In this document: positions 1 through 10,757 of the stretch, in pieces | Position numbering within the stretch: the stretch's first letter is position 1 | Layout of the letters: each line of letters begins with the position of its first letter | From: a bacterium | GTDB taxonomy: Bacteria; SZUA-79; Acidulodesulfobacterales; Acidulodesulfobacteraceae | DNA length: 64,000 bases | NCBI GenBank assembly: GCA_021789605.1 | Contig: JAJYJI010000002.1 | Span: 62,001-126,000 of the forward strand | Direction of reading: 5' to 3' | Program-made: the position numbers and the translations under genes | Notes under the pieces: generated by a model | What the model was told of the DNA's origin: nothing | Database searches by the model: none | Seen by the model: only the letters and a program-made list of their open reading frames with translations

Positions 1-35
1 TCAGTATTTTCATTTTATTTTATTTTTAAGGCGTC

Positions 36-55
36 ATTCCCGCGTAGGCGGGAAT
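36..55. repeat. Inverted repeat, terminator-like hairpin
   Basis: An 8-bp perfect stem (ATTCCCGC / GCGGGAAT) with a 4-nt loop lies just past the 3' end of mtnA. Elements of the form ATTCCCGC...GCGGGAAT are common dispersed repeats in proteobacteria. On the minus strand it follows the mtnA stop directly and could end that transcript, and the distal side is T/A-rich. It is seen only once in this window, so its repeat nature is inferred from general knowledge. Confidence 0.55.
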
Positions 56-62
56 CCAGAAT

Positions 63-1160
63 TTATATTTTTGGTTTAAAAACCTCGCTTATCGATTTAA
101 TATAATCGGGATAAAGAACTCCCTTTTCGGTTATTATAGCAGTAACGTATTTGTTAGGAGTCACGTCGAAAGCAAAATTTAAAGCGGCGGCGTTTTCCGG
201 CGCGATTCTTTTGCCCATAACCGAAACGACCTCGCTAATATCGCGTTCTTCTATCGGTATTTCGTCGCCGGACGCGATGTTTAAATCTATCGTGGAAAGA
301 GGCGCGGCAACGTAAAAAGGAATATTATTTTCTTTAGCTAGGACCGCGACCTGATAAGTGCCTATTTTATTAGCGACGTCGCCGTTGGACGCTATCCTGT
401 CGGCGCCTACGATTACTGCGTTTATTTTGCCGCGTCGCATTAAAAGCCCGGCGGAGTTATCCGCAATAAGCGTAACCGGAATTCCGTCCTCCATAAGTTC
501 CCACGCTGTAAGTCTCGCGCCTTGAAGAAAAGGTCTGGTTTCGTCTGAAATTACCGATATTTTTTTGTTTTCGGCGACTGCCGCCCTTATGACGCCGAGC
601 GCCGTTCCGTAACCTGCGGTGGCAAGCGCGCCCGCGTTGCAGTGGGTTAAAACCGAAAATCCGTCGTTTAAAAGCGCGGCGCCGTAACGTCCCATATTTT
701 TGTTTATTTCTATGTCTTCATCGTATATTTTTAAGGATTCGGTTCTTATAAGGCTGATTAGTTCCTCTAACATTAACGGCTTGGAGCCTCCCGAACCTTT
801 GCCTTCGTCTTTTTCCCCCGCGCTCTCGACGAGCTTCCTTATCCTGCCTACAGCCCAGCCGAGATTGACGGCGGTCGGTCTTGCCGAAAACATGAAATCG
901 CATATTTCAAAGAATTTATTTTTAAAAGTTTCGTAATTATTTGCTCCATTATTTTCAAGAAGCGATTTTGCGCCCAGATACAGCCCGAAAGCGGCGGAAA
1001 CGCCTATCGCCGGCGCGCCCCTGACTATCATGTCTTTTATCGCGCGGTAAACGTCTTTATATGTCTTTAATTCGACGTAATCGACCTCCAGCGGCAGTTT
1101 TCTTTGGTCTATCATTTCGACGACGTCGTCGTCTCTCAGTTTTAAGGTATAAAATGACAT
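63..1160 (-). CDS. mtnA: Methylthioribose-1-phosphate isomerase
   Basis: Cytosolic enzyme of the methionine salvage pathway; it isomerises 5-methylthioribose-1-phosphate to methylthioribulose-1-phosphate. The protein has 365 residues, slightly above the usual ~345-350 because of a Gly/Ser/Lys insert around residues 113-127. Family signatures are clear: RGAPAIGVSA at 47-56, the proposed catalytic Cys174 in LTHCNAGALAT, ETRPFLQGARLTAWEL near 207-222 and Asp253 in VGADRIASNGD. The fold is shared with eIF2B-type regulators, but the Cys/Asp pair supports the isomerase. It stands alone: no other salvage gene is visible here. The start ATG at 1160 fits the family N-terminus. Confidence 0.95.
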   Translation of the reverse strand: MSFYTLKLRDDDVVEMIDQRKLPLEVDYVELKTYKDVYRAIKDMIVRGAPAIGVSAAFGLYLGAKSLLENNGANNYETFKNKFFEICDFMFSARPTAVNLGWAVGRIRKLVESAGEKDEGKGSGGSKPLMLEELISLIRTESLKIYDEDIEINKNMGRYGAALLNDGFSVLTHCNAGALATAGYGTALGVIRAAVAENKKISVISDETRPFLQGARLTAWELMEDGIPVTLIADNSAGLLMRRGKINAVIVGADRIASNGDVANKIGTYQVAVLAKENNIPFYVAAPLSTIDLNIASGDEIPIEERDISEVVSVMGKRIAPENAAALNFAFDVTPNKYVTAIITEKGVLYPDYIKSISEVFKPKI

Positions 1161-1187
1161 AGCGATACAGATTATAACATAATTTTT

Positions 1188-1215
1188 TAAAAAAAGAAGA
1201 AAACTATCTCTTCTT
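1188..1215 (-). terminator. Possible intrinsic terminator of the DUF4214 gene
   Basis: On the minus strand a 7-bp A/U-rich stem (AAGAAGA / TCTTCTT, 8-nt loop) overlaps the stop codon of the upstream-lying 1369-residue gene and is followed by a T-rich run. The stem is weak in GC, so termination is plausible but not certain. It would separate that gene from mtnA. Confidence 0.4.
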
Positions 1216-4200
1216 AAGACGCAATAACCACATGATTCGATGTCAATGTGTTATTTATAGTATGCGGTCCCGATGATGTTCCGACAAGTTTGATTATAGT
1301 ATCGCTAGTGCTATAAGTATTAGGAGTTGAAGTGTTAATTTCAATAAGATAGACGTCGTTTGTGCCGCTGTCATTATATGTAAATGGTATTATCTCGTGG
1401 TCTGCTGCGCCGTTTAGTACGGTATTGGCAACAGTAGTGACATTAGAAGAATTTACGGTTATAAGACTGCCGAGAGTAAGGGAACTGCTATCGCTGGAAA
1501 ATACTATTTGATCGCTTGCGGCAACTCCGCTTATTATTGCGTTAATCATTAAACTAGCTACTGACCCGTTATTGGCTGCTACGCTTATAGAGTCGTAATT
1601 ACTTGATGATGTTGACGTATGGCTATTAAGAGTAATATTGACTTCATTTGAATTAGTATCGGTAATACTAAGCCCTCCGGTACTATTACCTAAACTGCTA
1701 ATATTGATCTGGCTTGTGCCGGCTAGATTTAATTGCGTTAGGCTGCCGTCGTTAATAGCGTTAATGCCAACTTGAGCACTACTGCTATTTTGTATGCCGA
1801 AGGTTGTATTGCTTTCGCTTAGCGTCGTTATTATAAAGGCAGCGGTATCAGTACCTTGAAATATCAATTTATCGGAAGTACCGGCGCTATTTCCTAAAGT
1901 TAACGTGCCGATACTGTCTGAACCCGCGCTAGCAACGGTGTTATTAGTGATAGTTAAATAATTACCGCTAGTAGAACTAATATCATCCAAATTATTAATT
2001 ACCGCTAAATGATTACCGCCTAAATTTAAAACGGTAAGGTGACCGTCGGTATAATTCGTAATATTTAAATTTGCGCCGCTTGAATTCTTGATAGAAAGAT
2101 TATCGGTAGAATCGATTAAGGTATTTATATTAAAAGGGTTGACGTTTGTGCCTGATAATGCAAGCTTATCGCTATTATATTGACTATTCCCCATCGTTAA
2201 TGTACCTATGCTATTAGCACCCGAACCGTTATTGTTTATAGTAATATTGTCGCTTGCAAACAGGGAAGATGTATCGGTTAAATTAGTAATTGTTATGCTT
2301 TTAGTTCCGGTTAATGTTAACCCTGCTAATTGGTTGTCGTTAAAGTTTGTAATATTTAGATTCAATCCGTTGTCAGCAATCTTAAAATCTTGACTATGGT
2401 CATTTAGCGTAACTATAGTAAAAGCGTTGCCGTTTGTGCCTGATAATGCAAGACTGTCTCCGGAAGAAGAATTAATTTCGTTATTTCCAATATTTAATGC
2501 ATTTATGCTGTTTGCCTGAGAACCATCATCTATAATGGCAAGGCTGACTGTTAATCCCGAAGTACCGCCAAGTCCGGCATCATTCAAATTATTAATCGTT
2601 ACGCCGCTGCCGCCGCTTATGGTTAAGCTTGTTAAATTATTATCAGTAATATCGGCATTGTTTGCGCTAGAATTAATTATGATATCAGGCGTAGATGCAA
2701 CATAACTAATATTAGAGCTGGTACTCGGCAATACCACAAATGCATCCTTCCCTAAAACAAAAGAACTTGTACTGCTGCTGCCATAATCTACAAGAACGGC
2801 GCTGCCGGCAAGCGTTCCGAAGTCGGTTTTAGCCGTGCTGGTATTAGGTACAAAAAACTCAGCAAAAGACGGCCCTGCGCCGGAAATATGACTTATAGCG
2901 TCATTTAAAGCTGTTTGTAGCGACGTGTCGGCGGCGGATAAAGCAAAAATATCAACCGTATTAATTGTAGAGTTAGCCGTATTGATACTATTAGAGAATT
3001 TAATGTTTAAGTCTGGCCACAAATAAGAAGCTGAACTTGAATTATTATCAGTAATACTCGCATAATGACTTAAATCTATATTGGGGCTTTCCATAGTTAC
3101 GGTGTTGTCAACAAAAGCGGGCGGAACCGATATGCTATAACTGCTAGCGCCGCTTGTCTTAATTGATTCGTTTCCGTTATTATCTGTTAACGTTAATTTG
3201 CTATTACTGCTGCCGGTAACATTTATATTATTGGAAATACTATAATAACTTGTTTGACCGGCTGACGTAGTAGTGTTTATTTGGGACTTTAAATTCAATG
3301 CGTTTGTTCCATTCTTGCTCAGGTTAAAAGTATTTGTTTGATTAGCGTTAGCAAGGGTAGTAATTGATAAATTAGTATTTGAATTTGACGATAAATTAAA
3401 AGATGTTTGTTCAAAATTAGATATAGAAACTGGATTAGAAGCAGAGCCAAGCGTTAAAGCGCCCGTATTGGTCGAAGTAACGGCTAGCGATGATTGTATT
3501 ATTGGCGTCGAACCATTTTGAAATCCTTCTATATTAAGATATTGAATATCAATGCTATGTGTACCGCTAAACGTCAGCGTTTTTAACGGCTTATCAATAA
3601 TACTTTGAAATAGCGTTTGATTTGTATTTATAGAAGTATCGTTAATTGCAAGGGATGAAGCACTGCTGCTGAATCCGCTGCCATTTCCAATGCTCGTGCT
3701 GCCAAGCAAATATGATCCGGAACCGCTTAAATCTATTGTAAGATTAGTGCCTAGATTATCGCTAAGGGAGCCAATAGTTGTATTACCGGAGCCTTCTACA
3801 GTTAAATTAGACAGTGAATTATCTGTCACATTGGAAATTTGAAGACCTAAATTGCTTGTAGCGTTATTATCTATTACAAGGCTTGACGCACTAATTAATA
3901 ATCCGCTTCCGGTTGAAGTAGGCCAGGTAAGCCCGCCTATATTGAGTTCTTTAGGGGTACCGCTTGCGATAATCTCAAGCGGCGTCGAACCTGAATCGTT
4001 TATAGTGCCGATTTGTAGCTCATTTTGAGCGCTATTTAGGTTTAACGTGGATAGCGAATTATCGTTTATGGCAGCAATCGTATCAGTTAAAGTTTGCGTG
4101 CTGTTTGAATAACTGTCCGACATCTTTATAGTGCCTATGCCGTTCGGCGTAACGGCGCTGTCCGAAAAAGTTAATGAATTTACATATGGACTATAAGCAG

Positions 4201-5323
4201 TCGTATTGTTAAATAATATTTTGGCTGTATCCGTAGCGCCGCTTGAACCGGTAAGTTCAAATTTAATACTGTCGTAGTAACTTACAGTATAGCTGCCCAA
4301 ACTTTTAGTACTGGTATTGTCAAATTGAAACGTTGAACTATTTGCAACATTTTTGAGTATATCAGCGCCGGCTACCTGTTGTAAATCTATCGTATTATTG
4401 AAACTACCGAGCTGAGCGCCAAGAGCCGCTACATCATATAAATTACCTAATGTACTACTGGCATCATTTATGCCTAGTACTTGAAAACCAGAGATAGTAC
4501 CGGCGCCAAATGAATCAATATAGCCGCCTGAACTAGTTGGAAAATTTGAATTTGTTGACGGTTTTATGATAAGTTCATTAATTGTTGCCGTACCGGTCAA
4601 AGTAGTACCAGAGGTTAAAGATTTCGTAACGGTATGCACATAAGAACCAGAACCTGTGCCAGAACCAGAACCTGTGCCAGAACCAGAACCTGTGCCAGAA
4701 CCAGAACCAGATGTGGTATTAGTAGAAGTTGTGGACGAAGAATAAGTTGATACAAACGTAGAGGGGCTCGTTAAATTACTTGCCGTGTTTCCAGATGATA
4801 TAAATGAAGTCGTTACCTGATTAACGTATGCGGCGGCTACCGTTGGGGAGTAACCGACGCCGTTAGTTGTTGAATATATTTTAGTAAAATTATCAGCGGC
4901 TTCCATTCTGTTAACAAATACTTGGTAATCCTGAGAAGAAGGTCCTTCGTTTACTAGGGCGTTATACACTGCATCTATTGTCTGGATTAACGATCCGGTA
5001 TGCGCATAAATACTCTCTAACCAACCCATACCAGATGGTTTTGCATCTCTTCCCAGTAAATTGTTAAAAATATCGTCAACCTGCGCGAACGTTAAACCGG
5101 TTGAAGCGATTGTGCCATATTTTGATTCGAATGCCTGCAAAAAAGTATTATTTAATGTTTCAGCGCTGCTGCTTGCAATAATATTTCCAGCCCATTCATA
5201 ACCGGTATAGTTAGCCGGCCTGTCTAACGCGCCGACGAATAGTACTTGTCCTTCGGTGTAAGCTGTAGGGTTAGTAAAAAATGTAACCATAGATGAATTT
5301 GATGTGGTCGTGGATGAAGCCAT
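1214..5323 (-). CDS. Large DUF4214-type secreted/surface protein with ~99-residue repeats
   Basis: 1369 residues, dominated by Ser, Thr, Asn and Gly, with almost no Cys and no Sec signal peptide. Residues ~18-200 form the DUF4214-like N-terminal region also found in the genes at 16909, 35734 and 41042 (GQxLFVGALDRxANYxGYEWAGN). A Gly-Ser-Thr linker near residues 205-228 separates it from the body. The body is beta-solenoid-like, and at ~890-1190 it contains about three tandem ~99-residue repeats starting with S-I-G-T-L-T-x-G-N-type motifs. The C-terminus ends TSNHVVIAS. By analogy with T1SS-exported S-layer and RTX proteins it is probably secreted by the type I system at 44.4-49.1 kb. A strong AAGGAGG site 7 nt before the ATG fixes the start. 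Exact function unknown. Confidence 0.75.
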   Translation of the reverse strand: MASSTTTSNSSMVTFFTNPTAYTEGQVLFVGALDRPANYTGYEWAGNIIASSSAETLNNTFLQAFESKYGTIASTGLTFAQVDDIFNNLLGRDAKPSGMGWLESIYAHTGSLIQTIDAVYNALVNEGPSSQDYQVFVNRMEAADNFTKIYSTTNGVGYSPTVAAAYVNQVTTSFISSGNTASNLTSPSTFVSTYSSSTTSTNTTSGSGSGTGSGSGTGSGSGTGSGSYVHTVTKSLTSGTTLTGTATINELIIKPSTNSNFPTSSGGYIDSFGAGTISGFQVLGINDASSTLGNLYDVAALGAQLGSFNNTIDLQQVAGADILKNVANSSTFQFDNTSTKSLGSYTVSYYDSIKFELTGSSGATDTAKILFNNTTAYSPYVNSLTFSDSAVTPNGIGTIKMSDSYSNSTQTLTDTIAAINDNSLSTLNLNSAQNELQIGTINDSGSTPLEIIASGTPKELNIGGLTWPTSTGSGLLISASSLVIDNNATSNLGLQISNVTDNSLSNLTVEGSGNTTIGSLSDNLGTNLTIDLSGSGSYLLGSTSIGNGSGFSSSASSLAINDTSINTNQTLFQSIIDKPLKTLTFSGTHSIDIQYLNIEGFQNGSTPIIQSSLAVTSTNTGALTLGSASNPVSISNFEQTSFNLSSNSNTNLSITTLANANQTNTFNLSKNGTNALNLKSQINTTTSAGQTSYYSISNNINVTGSSNSKLTLTDNNGNESIKTSGASSYSISVPPAFVDNTVTMESPNIDLSHYASITDNNSSSASYLWPDLNIKFSNSINTANSTINTVDIFALSAADTSLQTALNDAISHISGAGPSFAEFFVPNTSTAKTDFGTLAGSAVLVDYGSSSTSSFVLGKDAFVVLPSTSSNISYVASTPDIIINSSANNADITDNNLTSLTISGGSGVTINNLNDAGLGGTSGLTVSLAIIDDGSQANSINALNIGNNEINSSSGDSLALSGTNGNAFTIVTLNDHSQDFKIADNGLNLNITNFNDNQLAGLTLTGTKSITITNLTDTSSLFASDNITINNNGSGANSIGTLTMGNSQYNSDKLALSGTNVNPFNINTLIDSTDNLSIKNSSGANLNITNYTDGHLTVLNLGGNHLAVINNLDDISSTSGNYLTITNNTVASAGSDSIGTLTLGNSAGTSDKLIFQGTDTAAFIITTLSESNTTFGIQNSSSAQVGINAINDGSLTQLNLAGTSQINISSLGNSTGGLSITDTNSNEVNITLNSHTSTSSSNYDSISVAANNGSVASLMINAIISGVAASDQIVFSSDSSSLTLGSLITVNSSNVTTVANTVLNGAADHEIIPFTYNDSGTNDVYLIEINTSTPNTYSTSDTIIKLVGTSSGPHTINNTLTSNHVVIAS
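4644..4711 (-). repeat. 18-bp tandem repeat encoding a Gly-Ser-Thr linker
   Basis: About 3.5 near-perfect copies of an 18-bp unit, read on plus as CCAGAACCAGAACCTGTG, encode alternating GSGSGT residues. They join the DUF4214 region to the repeat body. Copy number in such arrays varies easily by slippage. Confidence 0.85.
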
Positions 5324-5726
5324 TTAAAGACCTCCTTAAAAATAAAATTTTTTATATTAATTATTAATATTTATTTAATTTATATATTAATCCTTTAGGA
5401 AATTTTATTGAAAACCTTAAAAATTAAACTTTTCTTCTCATTAATTATATAAATTTTAACACAAACTATACCCAAGTCAAGCATGTTTTTGCAACTAATT
5501 TTCTTTAATTTTGCAATATGACGCCGAAAAAGTTGTCAGTTCTTGTTTTCCACTATCGTAATGCTGTAACGAGAAGTTAAGCGGAAAACTAATCTGACAC
5601 TTTTTTTATTTTAAAATCTTATTTTACTTTTTTAATAAATATATTAAAATGTTATGCGTTAATATTGCTATTTAATAATATAAGTCAATGAATTTAATTT
5701 AAAATGATATAATATAGATTCTGTAA
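5324..5726. other. AT-rich divergent intergenic region
   Basis: 403 bp between the minus-strand DUF4214 gene and the plus-strand exporter operon, so it should hold both promoters. Visible features are the AAGGAGG ribosome site of the DUF4214 gene (complement of 5331-5337), an imperfect inverted repeat (GTCAG...TTTTCC at 5535-5551 against GGAAAA...CTGAC at 5583-5598) and a TATAAT hexamer at 5708-5713. No ORF is convincing. Confidence 0.6.
5708..5713 (+). promoter_or_regulatory. -10 hexamer TATAAT upstream of wzm-like gene
   Basis: A perfect TATAAT ends 13 nt before the ATG at 5727, and there is no Shine-Dalgarno sequence in between. Transcription would start about 6 nt before the ATG, giving a nearly leaderless message. 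No good -35 box is visible, so this is a moderate call. Confidence 0.4.
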
Positions 5727-6521
5727 ATGCCAAATAAAAACAAAATAACGGAAGGTTTCGACATACTTTTAAAATACAGGTATCTGATATGGGTTCTTTC
5801 GCTTAAAGAGCTTAAAACCCAGTACAGGGGGTCTTATCTTGGATTTTTCTGGTCTTTGGTAAATCCGCTTCTTCTGTTAATTATATACACGTTTCTGTTT
5901 GTAGTCGTATTCCATAATACTTCAAAAGCCTACCCCGTATATTTATTCTGCGGAATACTTCCTTATACGTGGTTTCAAAATTCTATAATAGTTTCCACCA
6001 CGTCCATATCGAACGCAGGAGGTTTGGTTTCTAAATCCCTTATACCTCCGGAAGTCATAGTTATGTCTAAAATAGGCGCTAATTTATTAAATTATCTGCT
6101 TTCCATCCCCATACTGATATTATTCGTTTACATATTCAAAATGCGCTTAGGTCTTCCAGCGCTGTATTTTCCCTTTATAGTAATAATAACTTTTTTTATT
6201 ACGGCGGGCATTAGCCTTTTTTTTGCGGCTTTAAACGTATTTTATAGGGATATACAGTTTATAATAATAAACATTACAACTTTTTTGTATTTTTCTATGC
6301 CCGTAATGTATTTTGACGAACAGCTGCCTTTAAAATTAAGGAGATTGGTTTATTTAAATCCGGTAGCTTATGCCATGAAATGCTTTCAGGATATATTTTA
6401 TTTTAATGTTTTCCCGAAATTCTATTACGTCGCAGGAATTACATTAATTTCGATAGTAGTATTCGTAGCCGGCTACGCTTATTTCGCCTCTAAAAAGGAG
6501 CTATTCAGTGAGTTTATCTAA
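5727..6521 (+). CDS. ABC-2 type polysaccharide export permease (Wzm-like)
   Basis: Inner-membrane half of an ABC exporter that moves finished lipid-linked O-antigen or capsule-type polysaccharide across the cytoplasmic membrane. It has 264 residues, typical of Wzm/KpsM/TagG proteins. The N-terminal amphipathic motif LKELKTQYRGSYLGFFWSL and the following NPLLLLIIYTFLF are diagnostic of the family, and about six membrane segments are visible. It overlaps the ATPase gene at 6508 by 14 bp, so the pair is translated together. No ribosome site precedes the ATG, and a TATAAT hexamer lies close upstream. Confidence 0.9.
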   Translation: MPNKNKITEGFDILLKYRYLIWVLSLKELKTQYRGSYLGFFWSLVNPLLLLIIYTFLFVVVFHNTSKAYPVYLFCGILPYTWFQNSIIVSTTSISNAGGLVSKSLIPPEVIVMSKIGANLLNYLLSIPILILFVYIFKMRLGLPALYFPFIVIITFFITAGISLFFAALNVFYRDIQFIIINITTFLYFSMPVMYFDEQLPLKLRRLVYLNPVAYAMKCFQDIFYFNVFPKFYYVAGITLISIVVFVAGYAYFASKKELFSEFI

Positions 6522-7281
6522 TTCATCGGGCGGCGGCTACGCCATCGAAATAGAAAACATTACTAAGACTTTCAAAAGGCTTTCTTCTCATACCACTTTA
6601 AAAAAAGCTTTTATAGATTTTATTACTTTTAACAAAAATAAACAGGTTAAAGTATTAAGGTTCACGGCTCTAGAAAACGTAAGTTTCAAAGTAAAGCGCG
6701 GGGAAACATTCGGTATCATCGGACCTAACGGGGCGGGTAAAAGCACTCTTTTAAAAATAATATGCGGAATAATGAAGCCTACTTCCGGCAGCATAGCGGT
6801 AAACGGCTCTTTATCGGCATTACTGGAGCTTGGCACCGGCTTTCATCCCGAGCTTACCGGAAGGGAAAACGTCTTCATAAACGGTTTGATTCTGGGGCTT
6901 GGAAAAAAGGAAATAGCCTCAAAATTCGACGAGATAGTAGAATTTAGCGGCGTAAAGGATTTTATTGACGAGCCGGTGAAAACATATTCCAGCGGCATGC
7001 AGATAAGGCTTTCGTTTTCGGTGGCGGTAAACGTAAACCCGGACGTACTGATACTGGACGAAGTTTTATCAGTAGGAGACGCAGAATTTCAGGCAAAAAG
7101 CAAAAAAAGAATCGAAGAGTTTATAAACGGCGGCAGAACCGTCCTAATGGTAAACCATAATAAAAACGACATACTGAATTATTGCTCGGAAGCCGTCCTT
7201 TTATTTAAAGGAACGGTCGCGGCGGCGGGCAAAAGCCAAAACGTGATAGAAAGATACGAGGAATTGCAGGCTAAAAGCTAA
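6508..7281 (+). CDS. Polysaccharide export ABC ATPase (Wzt/TagH-like, short form)
   Basis: Cytoplasmic ATPase partner of the Wzm-like permease. It carries Walker A GPNGAGKST at 72-80, the signature SSGMQ at 161-165, Walker B DVLILDE at 179-185 followed by the VGDAEF D-loop region typical of this subfamily, and an H-loop in VNHN. At 257 residues it lacks the C-terminal carbohydrate-binding domain of long Wzt proteins, so export is probably not gated by recognition of a chain-terminal cap. The start is GTG, fixed by AAAAGGAG ending 7 nt upstream inside the permease gene. Confidence 0.92.
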   Translation: MSLSNSSGGGYAIEIENITKTFKRLSSHTTLKKAFIDFITFNKNKQVKVLRFTALENVSFKVKRGETFGIIGPNGAGKSTLLKIICGIMKPTSGSIAVNGSLSALLELGTGFHPELTGRENVFINGLILGLGKKEIASKFDEIVEFSGVKDFIDEPVKTYSSGMQIRLSFSVAVNVNPDVLILDEVLSVGDAEFQAKSKKRIEEFINGGRTVLMVNHNKNDILNYCSEAVLLFKGTVAAAGKSQNVIERYEELQAKS

Positions 7282-7304
7282 TAATTAAATCACTTAATTT
7301 AACG

Positions 7305-10746
<3,442 letters not shown>

Positions 10747-10757
10747 TTTATTAAAAA

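Noticed and set aside
5535-5612. Intrinsic terminator in the 5.3-5.7 kb spacer
   Set aside because: The inverted repeat is imperfect and the T run does not follow a solid stem. The region lies between divergent genes, where a terminator would have no transcript to end.
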